A DNA stretch of 64,000 nt from Molanna angustata (GCA_963576475.1 OY754971.1:528501-592500); one strand, 5' to 3'; counted from the stretch's first letter, positions 45,056 through 54,671 are shown. Notes: generated by a model from the letters alone, not told the origin. Numbers and translations are program-made.

Positions 45056-46493
45056 CGACTATATGTATATGTTTACGAATAACACGGTAATAGACGGACA
45101 AGATATTAACACCGCAGAATTTTATCATACACACCATCACGCCGTGTCCCTTTCGGGGAAGGCAGAGAGAACCGAGTGCCATACCTGGGGAATTTTTGAT
45201 TTATATAATTAACATTTTAGGATTTTAAGCGCCCTTTTTAGACAAGCGCCCTGATTTCTTGTTCCGGGTTGTTCTATGATTTATCCGGCCCTGCTTCTTA
45301 TAAATATTCTATAAATTAATTAATCAATAATATAATAAATTATCAAATAACCATCTCCCTATAATAATTTTTTTTTAATAGATTCATTCTTGTAACGATA
45401 TTTACAATGTACAAATAATACCTTCATGGTACAAATGTATTATTCTTGATTGAAATCTATTGAACCAGTACAGTAAAGTTCTCTAATGTAAATACAAAAA
45501 AAGACATTTTGATAATTAAAATAATATATACACAGATAGTTTCCGGCGAATAATGACATTGTTATGTCAGTTCTCCAGTTATATTAATTCAGAAATGAAC
45601 TGTAAAAAGCACATTTTCGTTCTATTTGTAGACAATTCCAAAACATTTGACACAATCAACCATGATAAACTGATACAAATATTGGATTGTATTGGATTAT
45701 TTAAATAAAAGAAAAATGTGTGTAAACGCACAAGTGATTGCAAATATGTATTGTCAGGTGTCCCACAGGGCTCCATATTGGGACCTACATTGAATAACTT
45801 GAGAATGTATGCTGCGCACGTATACCTACAAAGCAAAAAATCCTTTGTGCTACTCTACGCAGCCAATGTGATTTTACAAGTTAATTGCTGATAACTATAC
45901 ACTTGCACACTCACACTAATTCACAAATACAATGACAATAAGATAAATAACATACTTTTTTCTCAGGTTTATTTTTATACAGTTGTGGAGCCCCACTCAA
46001 CACAGCAGGTTGGGGCTTTGGAGGAGTGGGAAGCATCATGTAACCAGGGGGCACTCCTGGGAAGCCAGGGGAGGGAGGCGCCAGGCGGGCGCGGACCTGT
46101 GGCGGCATCAGGAGCGAGGGCGGCGGCGGAGGGGGTGGGATGGCTCCGAACATCATGCTTAGAGGTGGAGGGAACCCGCCCCCAGGGGCGCCGCCCAACA
46201 TGGGAGGCGGAGGAGGTGGCGGTAGGATCCCGTTCATCCCCGGACTCTGCTCCAGCCGCTGTTGCACGTTGCTGTAAGTGTTTACACCGATGACGGGCCG
46301 CGGGGCGGGAGCGGTACGTTCCCCCGCTATTTCCGCTTCGAACCTGCAAATGTATCAAAAACCTGAACGTCCATCAGTAAATATACAAGATAAATCGAAT
46401 ATATTTCAAATACACAATGAATTATAACAAATCAATTCTAGGTTACCTTGACATTTCATCCTGCATCTGTTGAAATTTCAAATTATCGTCCAT
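36607..46493 (-). CDS. RBM42: RNA-binding protein 42 (RBM42) homologue, six exons, complete
   Basis: Exons in transcript order: 46447-46493, 45956-46343, 40309-40548, 39201-39317, 37695-37833, 36607-36743. They sum to 1068 nt (355 residues plus TAG), and every junction keeps frame with GT..AG borders. Layout: short MDDNLKFQQMQDEMSRFEAE helix start; a Pro/Gly/Met-rich region with two PPPPPPP runs; a Ser/Thr/Ala/Gln-rich linker ending in Lys-rich KANKKEKKNRK; then one C-terminal RRM with RNP2 LFCGDL (about residues 250-255) and RNP1 KGFGFISF (about 289-296); and the tail RYVGSRPIKLRKSTWK. The order and the RRM plus tail match RBM42. Human RBM42 is longer (about 480 residues), mainly in the linker. 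The family is nuclear and linked to pre-mRNA splicing. Intron 2 (5.4 kb) holds a minisatellite and a hAT element. Confidence 0.93.
37058..37405. mobile_element. hAT-like MITE with GGCCGAAGCC subterminal repeats
   Basis: Inverted ends ATTATAATTAGTRTCCGACC of about 22 bp, and many copies of CCGAAGCC/GGCTTCGG just inside both ends. It is 348 bp and non-coding, in RBM42 intron 5. A degraded second copy is at about 38685-39110. Confidence 0.65.
37695..37833 (-). CDS. RBM42: RBM42 exon 5: RRM core (RNP1)
   Basis: The acceptor is tattttcag and the donor gttagt. It encodes KAKVIRDKRTNKSKGFGF with RNP1, followed by AMKEMNG split after its G. Confidence 0.92.
38140..38205 (-). mobile_element. SINE family A, small fragment
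   Basis: GGGTTTATTGCCACAAGGCAA and TTCTTCCAACCAACC match the family A 3' body. RBM42 intron 4. Confidence 0.4.
38335..38631 (-). pseudogene. LINE C-terminal remnant in RBM42 intron 4
   Basis: INNTNSPQYLKNKFIFLSNH, GLPLRSAECTTLAIP and SSSFEVQSARLWNTLS resemble the post-RT end of jockey/CR1-type proteins (RLWNxLP block). Confidence 0.5.
38685..39110. mobile_element. Decayed copy of the 37058-37405 MITE family
   Basis: The left end GAGTGTCCGACCAAAGGTCA and the inner segment tttttactgtttttagc match the first copy. Most of the GGCCGAAG repeats are eroded. RBM42 intron 4. Confidence 0.45.
39201..39317 (-). CDS. RBM42: RBM42 exon 4: RRM start (RNP2)
   Basis: The acceptor is tgttttcag and the donor gtaatt. 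It is 39 codons, phase 0 at both ends. It encodes RTAGGQVWEDSTLLEW, the conserved block just before the RBM42 RRM, and RLFCGDLGNDVTDELL. Confidence 0.9.
39439..39827. mobile_element. Fold-back MITE, long arms
   Basis: The arms of over 110 bp begin TTAACTATATTTTTAACTTT and contain GGAACTAACCGTTCCCTCCT in one arm and its complement in the other, with a core of about 130 bp. An inner repeat 'catagccttc' is mirrored as well. It sits 110 bp upstream of RBM42 exon 4 in intron 3. Confidence 0.7.
40309..40548 (-). CDS. RBM42: RBM42 exon 3: Ser/Ala/Lys linker
   Basis: The acceptor is ttggtttcag and the donor gtattg. It is 80 codons, phase 0 at both ends. It is Ser/Thr/Ala/Pro-rich and then KANKKEKKNRK, a likely basic nuclear-localisation-like stretch (inference). 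A 3' piece of the RTE-like LINE sits about 70 bp upstream in intron 2. Confidence 0.85.
40616..40830 (-). pseudogene. 3' end of the 4582-6264 LINE family in RBM42 intron 2
   Basis: The minus strand reads RGRPRKGWHDHVNDILKEGN, RRACMRRCMDV, WRSVLSAYPVRDM, closely matching the C-terminus of the intact ORF. 5'-truncated, sense to RBM42. Confidence 0.7.
41658..42188. repeat. 28-bp minisatellite, 19 copies, two variants
   Basis: The unit is TTTGTAGTGTATCTATTATA plus GAGARATG. Copies are identical except one A/G site. Read in order the site is G AAAAA G AA GG AA GGG A GG. No spacers, so not CRISPR-like. RBM42 intron 2. Confidence 0.93.
42190..42915. other. GC-rich island, LTR-like, with three GGTAACC hairpins
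   Basis: It starts after the minisatellite with TGTGGCAGGCCACA. It is CG-rich (TCGTCTCTCGACCAC-like repeats) and has a TATA-like CACTATTTAAGGGAG at about 42392. It ends with three GGTAACC..GGTTACC inverted repeats (about 42801, 42833, 42870). This could be a solo LTR, but no terminal duplication was found. An open frame at 42240-42659 has no ATG start. Confidence 0.35.
43001..43038. repeat. Perfect subterminal hairpin in the hAT element
   Basis: AACTGTCAAAATATCGA, CTAA, and the exact complement. It is preceded by CTCGAC..GTCGAG at 42979-42998. Confidence 0.85.
45012..45052. repeat. (GT)n microsatellite inside the hAT element
   Basis: A run of about 20 GT units near the right end of the hAT element. 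Confidence 0.95.
45122..45187 (-). pseudogene. Short 3' end of the LINE family inside a hAT element
   Basis: 'accatcacgccgtgtccctt' through 'gaaccgagtgccatac' is the terminal 60 bp of the LINE family. It is the shortest copy here and is nested in the hAT element at 42925-45293. Confidence 0.6.
45579..45890 (+). pseudogene. Reverse-transcriptase core fragment in RBM42 intron 2
   Basis: FVLFVDNSKTFDTINHDKL, a stop, then VLSGVPQGSILGPTL are RT motifs A and B of a jockey/CR1-type LINE. There are at least one stop and a frame change. Antisense to RBM42. Confidence 0.6.
45956..46343 (-). CDS. RBM42: RBM42 exon 2: proline-rich region
   Basis: The acceptor is catttgcag and the donor gtatgt. It encodes FEAEIAGERTAPAPRPVIG, a short helix NVQQRLEQ, and then Pro-rich low-complexity sequence with two heptaproline runs and GVPPGYMMLPTPP. 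GC content is high against its surroundings, and long open frames on the opposite strand are by-products of that. Confidence 0.9.
46447..46493 (-). CDS. RBM42: RBM42 exon 1 with start codon
   Basis: ATG is the complement of 46491-46493, in the context atcaagATGG. The donor gtaacc follows 46447. It encodes the first 15 residues and leaves in phase 2, with AG|G making Arg before FEAEIAGE. Confidence 0.88.
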
Positions 46494-46499
46494 CTTGAT

Positions 46500-47095
46500 G
46501 TGATTTATTTATATAAATTATTATTTCCAGAACAAGAAAATGAATAGGTATATAACAAATATTATATTAAATATTTTGTTAAAACGTTCTATAACGCTTA
46601 TTGTTTCTAACCACAACGTATTTGTCAAAAGTCAAAACATTTTTCATGGAAAATAATATATCTATGAATATTGAAATAAGAAAGGATTTCAAAATAATAG
46701 TCACGTGATTAAAGGAAGATCCCTATTTATTTTAAAACAATTTTTTATCGTTTGGGAAGCCACATAAAAGTGGGTGAGTAGAAAGAAAAAAATGTCCACA
46801 ACGCAATGACCCCGCAACCGTCTCCCAGCTGGGAGCTGGGAGCTTCATCGAAAGTGAAATGACTCTCTTTTCTATTATTTAACGGCAGTCCATTTTGCGA
46901 TGATGACGTCAACCTAAATAACATTGATGCGGCATTATTATTTCTTGTGATATAAAAATCGTTTACTAAAATAAATATGTATGCGAAAACCATATTCTAT
47001 TTTCGTCTTCTCGTCACCTCACATAGTTTCGACATAGACACAGTTACTTCTTCTGCTTTCTTTCAACCATTGAGTTATACACATAGCTCAATGCT
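46500..47095. other. Upstream region of RBM42
   Basis: AT-rich. CTCCCAGCTGGGAG (about 46827) is a palindrome followed by a second CTGGGAG. No TATA box in a convincing place. Promoter elements are not resolved. Confidence 0.3.
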
Positions 47096-47099
47096 TTCA

Positions 47100-47755
47100 A
47101 CTAAGATGTTTAAAGTCAATCCGAAGGAGTATACCAATTGAAGCCATGAAATCTTTGGTAAGCGCCTTTGTTGTCTCCCGTGTGGATTATATTGTAACGG
47201 TGTATATGCGAATTTACCAAAGAAAGAAATTAATAAAATTCAGTCAGTTTTCAATGCTGCAGCCAGACTCATCACTGGAGCCTCCAAATTTTCTCACATC
47301 TCTCACCATCTTCGCAATCTACATTGGCTTAAAGTCCCCGAAAGAATTAAATATAAGCTCTGTCTCATAATCTTTAAAGCACTTCGTGGTAATGGCTCCT
47401 ACTTACCTCTCCGAACTGTGCATTCCGCTTTCAATAAATGACAGACAATCATCACTTCGTTCTGCTTCTTCATCCATGGAGGAAATTAGTTGAAATAAAC
47501 AGGGTGCACACAACTAATTTCGGTGATCGTGCATTTGCTGTGGCAGGACCAAATGCATGGAATAAGCTCCCACACACCCTCAGACAAACCGAAAATATAT
47601 CTTCGTTCAGAAAAAAACTCAAAACGCACCTTTTTCGCAAATCTTACCAGAGCCAAAATGATACAACGTAATCAATTTTTCAGCGCCCTTGAGGTGAGAT
47701 ATTCACAAAAACGGCGCTATATAAATTATCCAAATTTATTATTATTATTATTATA
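47100..47755 (+). pseudogene. CR1/L2-like LINE 3' remnant with (ATT)n end
   Basis: Pieces in two frames: MKSLVSAFVVSRVDYIVTVY, NAAARLITGASKFSHISH, then TTNFGDRAFAVAGPNAWNKL and ISSFRKKLKTHLFRKSYQ. The 3' end reads ggcgctatataaatt and then (TTA)n, the usual CR1/L2 end. It lies in the RBM42-RBM7 interval, so it separates the two promoters. Confidence 0.7.
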
Positions 47756-48106
47756 GCCATAGGACATAGCTTTCCAGGAGACGGGAGGTTGCATCGATAT
47801 ATCTTCACTTTTACCATCATTAAATTTTTTATATTCATGATTACTAATTAAATTTTAGAATTTTTATTTTTTTCAGAAGATAGGTACCTATATAACTTTC
47901 ATGGTTTTGGTAAAAGTATTTTTCAAGAGATTGTTCCAGAAAATTCATTTTGACCATTTTTATTGTCAACGTTGACTTCATTCTTCTGTATCTCTACACT
48001 TTTCTATGGTACTGTCAAGTATGTGTAGGTTAGGTTTAGATTCAGTTATAGTTATTTATTTGTTTTGAATGCCTTTTAAATATTTTTAATACTCGATAAA
48101 GCCAAA
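47756..48106 (+). promoter_or_regulatory. Probable RBM7 promoter and 5' UTR region
   Basis: The 350 bp between the CR1/L2 remnant and the RBM7 ATG must hold the start site if transcription begins close by. It includes GTAGGTTAGGTTTAG near 48025. No TATA box seen. Confidence 0.35.
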
Positions 48107-48196
48107 ATGAGTGATGACGAAGATGCAAGAACACTTTGGTGCGGTAATCTATCCGATAAAGTCACCCACGACATTCTTTACGAATTATTTTACCAA
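48107..48196 (+). CDS. RBM7: RBM7 exon 1 with start codon
   Basis: ATG in gccaaaATGAG begins MSDDEDARTLWCGNL. It has 30 codons, leaves in phase 0 and is followed by GTAAGT. The 94-nt intron is by far the shortest in the window. Confidence 0.88.
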
Positions 48197-49010
48197 GTAA
48201 GTTAAATGCGCCATTTCCTCACAGAAATTAGGTTATATACATTTATTTACAATTCTATAACTATGTCGAACTATTATTGTAATATTTCAGGCAGGGCCGT
48301 TGGATAGAGTGAGAATACCCAGAGATTACGAAGGTAGACAAAGAAGTTTCGGATTTGTTACATACACTCACAGGGAATCCGTTTCTTATGCCATGGATGT
48401 GTTTCGGGGGACGACTTTATTTGACAGAGTACTAAAGATGCAAGCGCAGAAGAGATCGGACTGCCTCTCCAACGGAAATACTGCCCCCACAGCTGACGTC
48501 GCCAAGTTGTTGGGGCGACCTGTGTTCAATGGAACACAGCAAACGGAAACTGAGCTGACACAAAGTTTTATCGCCATGACCAATAGTATTATCATAGGCG
48601 GAGTTCCTCCCGTTAGCGATCCATTTACCGATTCACTTTTCAATCTGGGAGTGTATGACCACCAACAAAACTCACACCCCCTCAGCGCAGCCAGTCTGCA
48701 GGGGCACTGGACGGCGCGGCACAACCCCGAGAGAGACAGGGCGAGCAGGAGACACGAGCCGTACAAGGACAGGAACAGAAGGAACCCTAGAGAGAGGGAG
48801 AACAAGGACGGTGGCAGGTTGGCTTGGTCGGACAGAGAGAGAGATAGAAACGAAAAGAGAGAAGAGTATCGAAACAACGAGAGGAAAGTGGAGATGAGAG
48901 TAGAGCGAGATGACAGAAGTAGAGGAGGGAGAGAGGACTTTAGAGGGAGACATCAGCACAACAACGGCAACAACCAGCACAGAGGTCACAGGAACCACTC
49001 GAGAGATTGA
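48107..49010 (+). CDS. RBM7: RNA-binding protein 7 (RBM7) homologue, two exons, complete
   Basis: Exon 1 is 48107-48196 (donor GTAAGT) and exon 2 is 48291-49010 (acceptor atatttcag, stop TGA), 269 residues. The N-terminal RRM has RNP2 LWCGNL (residues 10-15) and RNP1 RSFGFVTY (48-55). Between them come KVTHDILYELFYQAGPLDRV and IPRD, the order and wording of RBM7/RBM11. The rest is a linker and then an Arg/Glu/Asp-rich tail (RERENKDGGR, DRERDRNEKREE), ending in an Asn/His/Gly stretch. RBM7 is the RNA-binding subunit of the nuclear exosome targeting (NEXT) complex with MTR4 and ZCCHC8. RNP1 has Ser where Gly is usual. The gene is transcribed away from RBM42. Confidence 0.9.
48291..49010 (+). 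CDS. RBM7: RBM7 exon 2
   Basis: It opens AGPLDRVRIPRD directly after atatttcag and runs 239 codons to TGA at 49008-49010. The 3' part is AG-rich because of its RE/RD-rich coding, which leaves long shadow frames on both strands. Confidence 0.9.
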   Translation, partial: AGPLDRVRIPRDYEGRQRSFGFVTYTHRESVSYAMDVFRGTTLFDRVLKMQAQKRSDCLSNGNTAPTADVAKLLGRPVFNGTQQTETELTQSFIAMTNSIIIGGVPPVSDPFTDSLFNLGVYDHQQNSHPLSAASLQGHWTARHNPERDRASRRHEPYKDRNRRNPRERENKDGGRLAWSDRERDRNEKREEYRNNERKVEMRVERDDRSRGGREDFRGRHQHNNGNNQHRGHRNHSRD

Positions 49011-49215
49011 CCGGAAGTTTCCCAGAACATATCTTCCATATTATGAGATATTATTATATCTATTAATATGGTGTTATGTTATGACTGTGTGTTCACTAAC
49101 TAATAATGACACGGTGATGTGAAAATGTGGAAGAATGAAGAGGTAAAAATGCATCAGGGTTATGTCCCACTGATATTTTCTATAGTATATCATGGGAGAG
49201 ATATCTCAGCACGAA

Positions 49216-49249
49216 AATAAATATTGAAGTGTGCAAAATGTACAATAAA
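49216..49249 (+). terminator. Candidate poly(A) signals of RBM7
   Basis: Two AATAAA words (49216-49221 and 49244-49249) lie about 205-240 nt after the RBM7 stop. The position is typical for a 3' UTR end; which is used is not visible. Confidence 0.5.
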
Positions 49250-49259
49250 ATCTATACTT

Positions 49260-50160
49260 CAGTAAAGTTTAATTAGTTTATTAATTATTGTGACTCATTT
49301 GACCAACTTTTATTGTATTTTTAATTTTTCTGCACTCATCAATAAATTATTTGTTATCCTGATCTGTTTTACAGTGTACAAATTGGTTGTGTTAAAGATA
49401 TTAATGAAAAGTGTTTTTAAATGTTATATTTTTATTTACAATCTTTCCTACATTTATCCTTTTGATCTTATGTTATTTTTTTTTCTCGATAAAATGGACA
49501 AGGTAGCTCTTATGCATTTTTACCTAAATTAACTTTTAAATATAATAGTTTTTTTATGAATTTTTATAAAATATATTTAATACATAATTATGCAATGAGC
49601 ATACATTTTTATAAAAAAAATAAAATGAAATGTACAGAATTTATTAAACAGAAAAAAGTCACTCAGTGAATTATAAAATTATCTTTGCTAATGTCATTTT
49701 GACTTATATGCAGTCCATCTTGGTTGTAACAAATCGGGGCTTAATGAGATCCTGGCTTGTTATCACCGAGTTGCTATAAAGAGCAAAATCCTTATATCAT
49801 TTTAATTTGTACAATACATACACTCTTTTGTATTGTAATTGTAACTCAATTTTTAAGAGCCAATGATAAAATATATATAAATTCGCAAATATGAATGCTT
49901 GAAAGCCATATATTTTCCCATTATATGACAATTCTGCAATGCTTTACTGCAAAACATATATTATTTTACCAATTTATTGTACTGTATCAACAAATATATT
50001 GATAATTTTCAACGTAGTGGGTCAACTAAACAAAAACCCTAAAATTTTTGTTCTGCGCAGCGATGCCAATTAAGAATTTTACCGATCACTACATAATATG
50101 ACATGACCCGGAGTTGCATTATCATTGACATTTCTTTATTTTCATTTTTTGTATTTACAA
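49260..50160. other. AT-rich intergenic, no gene
   Basis: Downstream of RBM7. Short open frames only, no repeat family recognised. Confidence 0.4.
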
Positions 50161-50164
50161 TATG

Positions 50165-50375
50165 TAGTAGTAGCCAATGCAATAATAATAAAAACTTCCT
50201 TGCACCCTGCGCAGGTGGCAATTTCTTCCAACTAACCAATGTTTCCAGTCCAGAGAACCAATATTTGCATGAGAAAAGAATTTATATTAATTTATCTTCT
50301 ACTGAGATTTGAACCCTCACAGCCAAAAGGCTTTCCAACTGTTCTAAGGCGGTCGGAACAGTTATGTTCAGACAA
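50165..50375 (-). mobile_element. SINE family A, minus copy
   Basis: CTTCCTTGCACCCTGCGCAG and GGCAATTTCTTCCAACTAAC are the reverse complement of the family A tail. The tRNA-like head (ending GAGATTTGAACCCTCACAGC on +) is diverged. Confidence 0.65.
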
Positions 50376-50961
50376 ATAAGAATTTGAATAAAAATAACTC
50401 TGCAAATATAGCATTTAGTTAATAAATCTACTTATTACAGATTAAAAATAAAAACTTAAAAACAAAATAGATATGTACTTAGTTACATTTGTAGTTGTTT
50501 TTTTAGTCAATTATGCTCTTCAATAACAATGATTGATCAACAAATGCATCCTTTTTTTGTTCAAAAGTTATTTTTTTAATTTGCAGTCCAACACCATGGC
50601 AAAGTTTTCCAATAAGCTGTTAGTTTTGTTAGGTTGAATAAAAATTTTGATTGTTGTAGCCATATTTGATTGTATTTTTATCTTGTGTGTACAGTAGAAA
50701 ACTGATTATTTCATCTTATTTTTCAGGTACACTTGTAAGTTTTGTATATAATGGATTAGTCTTCCGTCCGGTAAACATTTCATCATTAAATGTCTGGTTG
50801 AAATAATGCTGCCCTTATTTTCTAGTGTGTCATGTAATTTATATTTTTAATAGTAGTATGTTTCCTTGTTATAAATAAATTAGGAAAATAGGTATTTAAG
50901 AGGATAGGTTTTACTAATATATTAATTATTATTGTTACAAATATTGCAGGAGTTTTATAAT

Positions 50962-51040
50962 AAAAATAATAAACACTTCCTTGCACCCTTCGCAAGTGTC
51001 GAGTTTATTGCCGTATGGCAATTTCTTCCAATTTACCAGT
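50962..51040 (-). mobile_element. SINE family A, 3' fragment
   Basis: CACTTCCTTGCACCCTTCGC and GCCGTATGGCAATTTCTTCC match the family A tail only. Confidence 0.6.
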
Positions 51041-51157
51041 TTTTTATGAGATTAATTAAAGAAAAAATCATAAGTAGATCTTACAATTTTTGTTCCTTTT
51101 GCTGTGTACAATTACTTCTGATTTCCGTGTATTGTGTCATTACAAAATTCATTTTGT

Positions 51158-51392
<235 letters not shown>

Positions 51393-51589
51393 TAAATTTC
51401 ACATAACACAAGATAGTTGATTCCAAACAGGTATCTGTAAGTGTGTAGCGAATGCTATTACTTGTTAGTTATCGGGGCTCACCACATTCAATCAAATATT
51501 ATGTATTCCCAGCAGTTTTCAATCTATCCATCGAGACTGCTTCTAATATTTTTCTAATCTATACCAAGATTTTTACTAAGTTTAGTTTT

Positions 51590-53190
51590 TTAACAGATTT
51601 TTAATTATCTCAATAGAGACGAAGTTGGAATATTTATTGTAGGAGAACTGGGAAATCAAGGCACCTACAGGGCTTACGACCTGTCATCGGCTGGTTTAAG
51701 TGATCACTTTATGCGCTTGCGCAACGTTCACCAATTATGCCTTTTAATGAGATCCCTATCAATTCAATTTTGAAAGTTCTATATATTGTAATACTGAAAT
51801 TCTTTTCGCTTGAAAATAAGGAATTTTTACTACAGCCATCTATGGGTGAAATTATGAACAACAATCTTATTATTTTTATTTATTTTGTTGGAACGCCATC
51901 TATTGAGAGAATTGGTTTTTTGTAAATAATGAAAGCTACAATTCTTATATCTGAGGTGACAATGCATTTTTCGCATAGAAGTCACCCCTGAATTGCGCCA
52001 GACTTATAAGGTCATTTTTGTCTTATTTACCTACTTGTACCAATGTGTAAGTAATCGAATATTTTAATTATTGCATATGCGCAAACATTGGATTTTTTTC
52101 CCCTGTCGGGAGTCAAAGATATTTTTTAACAGATTTTTAATTATCTCAATAGAGACGAAGTTGGAATATTTATTGTAGGAGAACCGGGAAATCAAGGCAC
52201 CTACAGGGCTTACGACCTGTCATCGGCTGGTTTACGTGATCACTTTATGCGCTTGCGCAACGTTCACCAATTATGCCTTTTAATGAGATCCCTATCAATT
52301 CAATTTTGAAAGTTCTATATATTGTAATACTGAAATTCTTTTCGCTTGAAAATAAGGAATTTTTACTACAGCCATCTATGGGTGAAATTATGAACAACAA
52401 TCTTATTATTTTTATTTATTTTGTTGGAACGCCATCTATTGAGAGAATTGGTTTTTTGTAAATAATGAAAGCTACAATTCTTATATCTGAGGTGACAATG
52501 CATTTTTCGCATAGAAGTCACCCCTGAATTGCGCCAGACTTATAAGGTCATTTTCGTCTCTATTGAGATAATTAAAAATCTGTTAAAAAATATCTTTGAC
52601 TCCCGACAGGGGAAAAAAATCCAATGTTTGCGCATATGCAATAATTAAAATATTCGATTACTTACACATTGGTACAAGTAGGTAAATAAGACAAAAATGA
52701 CCTTATAAGTCTGGCGCAATTCAGGGGTGACTTCTATGCGAAAAATGCATTGTCACCTCAGATATATGAATTGTAGCTTTCATTATTTACAAAAAACCAA
52801 TTCTCTCAATAGATGGCGTTCCAACAAAATAAATAAAAATAATAAGATTGTTGTTCATAATTTCACCCATAGATGGCTGTAGTAAAAATTCCTTATTTTC
52901 AAGCGAAAAGAATTTCAGTATTACAATATATAGAACTTTCAAAATTGAATTGATAGGGATCTCATTAAAAGGCATAATTGGTGAACGTTGCGCAAGCGCA
53001 TAAAGTGATCACGTAAACCAGCCGATGACAGGTCGTAAGCCCTGTAGGTGCCTTGATTTCCCGGTTCTCCTACAATAAATATTCCAACTTCGTCTCTATT
53101 GAGATAATTAAAAATCTGTTAAAAAATATCTTTGACTCCCGACAGGGGAAAAAAATCCAATGTTTGCGCATATGCAATAATTAAAATATT
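51590..53190. mobile_element. IR-A cluster: 536-bp direct duplication plus inverted copy
   Basis: 51590-52125 repeats almost perfectly at 52126-52555, and an inverted copy fills about 52555-53190. All carry CTCAATAGAGACGAAGTTGG and GCGCTTGCGCAACGTTCACC. Copies differ by very few bases, so the arrangement is young or an assembly product. The identical 62-codon frame in each copy is not evidence for a gene. Confidence 0.75.
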
Positions 53191-53261
53191 CGATTAAGTT
53201 TAGTTTGTTTGTACTAAGTTTAGTTATATTTTTATAACATATCAACCAAGATTTTTGTTAT

Positions 53262-53335
53262 TGGGTGCGTGTTAAATTAATATTTGACATAGTACTTGTT
53301 AGTTGCCCGAGAAGCAATATTAAATAAATAAATAA
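53262..53335 (+). mobile_element. SINE family B, 3' end only
   Basis: GTGCGTGTTAAATTAATATT and GTTAGTTGCCCGAGAAGCAA followed by (AAAT)n match the end of the copy at 11897. Confidence 0.6.
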
Positions 53336-53619
53336 GATGTAGAAAGATCTTGAAAGATCATTGAAGTTTGAATACAATTCACTCTTGTAAGTCACAATGA
53401 GCTAATCTAACTTAATATAGGCATGATATTTTGAATGCTGACAAACCAAACCAAGTACTTGAATGCGTTTTCTTCAATATATAAATAAATATTTTTATAG
53501 TTGCATATACACAAACATTGGATTTTTTGCAGTTAATTATTTTTGCTTTTTCATTTTCATAATTAATTTAATATATAGAACTTTCAAAAATTAGATTAAT
53601 ACAAAACTCAAAAAGAAGG

Positions 53620-54055
53620 AATAATTGGTAAATGTTGCGCAAGCGCATAAGGTGATCACGTACACAGTCGATTACAGGTCGTAAGCCCTGTAGGTCCCTT
53701 GATTTCCTAGTTCTATAATATTCCGATTTCATCTCTATTGAGAAGTTTAAAATTTGTCATAAAATATTTTTAACTTAACGATTCTAAAGTTTTTGTGTAA
53801 ACAGGGTGGAAATCCATTTTTAAATTAATGAAAAAAATATACTCAATAATAAGCGCATAAGGTGATCATGTAGAGCAGTCAATGACAGGTCGTAAGCCCT
53901 GTAGGTCCCTTGATTTCCCAGTTCTATAATATTCCGACTTCATCTCTATTGAGATGTTTAAAATTAAAATATTTTTATCTTAACGATTCTAAAGTTTTTG
54001 TGTAAACTGGGTGGAAATCCATTTTTAAATTATTGAAAAAATATATTTAAGTATT
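53620..54055. repeat. Two diverged tandem IR-A arms (about 208 bp)
   Basis: Both units carry GCGCATAAGGTGATCA, GGTCGTAAGCCCTGTAGGTC and then GATTCTAAAGTTTTTGTGTA. Confidence 0.6.
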
Positions 54056-54671
54056 TTTCCACAAAAATTTGATTATAATGACCGAACATTTTCGCTGAAG
54101 TGGCTTGGCATTATCAAGGTCTTAAATGAAACTAACCAATTTAAACAAAAATCATCCTACACTACAACATTTACAGCGTTGCCACCTGCGTGGTGAAGTT
54201 ACAGTGATTTAACATATTTTTATCTTATTATTTATACAGTCAGTGCTGTTTTTAAATATTTTGCGCATTGTTACATTCCTATTGTCGATGAATTGTTTGT
54301 AAAAATGCAATTTTAGTGTCTGTAGAAAATATTTTTGTGTTTAATTTGGAGATTTCAATTTATATTAATCAAAACACTTGATATTCACTTTATAATTCAT
54401 TCTAGTAATTTTGGTAATGTCAACGGGATGAAATAACCAAACTTGGAAGTACTTTAATTTATATTTTCACTTAGCATTCTTCTTTGATAATATTCAATTC
54501 AAAATATAGATATTTATTGATGATTATTTGTTTATTAAATTTTTTGCTATATCCGCTAGTATAGTTGTCTTTTTGTTTGGTTTGTATATGTGCAAACTGC
54601 CCTCTCCACGGCGAAAAGACTTTTGGTGGCATCTATACCTACATCTTAAAAATTTAATATATTTGATTTAT

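Larger units (their letters stand above)
42925..45293. mobile_element. Non-autonomous hAT transposon, 2369 bp, with 8-bp target duplications
   Basis: The ends are CAGGGCCGGATAAA and its reverse complement TTTATCCGGCCCTG. The flanking 8-bp direct repeat CTTCTTAT (42917-42924 and 45294-45301) is perfect. CAG..CTG ends and 8-bp duplications define the hAT superfamily. No transposase frame is visible. Inside are two subterminal hairpins, a C run (43930-43944), a (GT)n tract and a LINE 3' fragment. The perfect target duplication suggests fairly recent insertion in RBM42 intron 2. Confidence 0.92.

Noticed and set aside
45975..46358. Long plus and second minus frames over RBM42 exon 2
   Set aside because: Shadows of the GC- and proline-rich coding exon; the RBM42 frame has matching splice phases.
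48386..48998. Minus frames of 108-163 codons opposite RBM7
   Set aside because: Shadows of the Arg/Glu/Asp-rich RBM7 tail.
51737..52975. The same 62-codon ATG frame three times
   Set aside because: It lies inside near-identical MITE copies; identity comes from duplication and there is no conserved domain.
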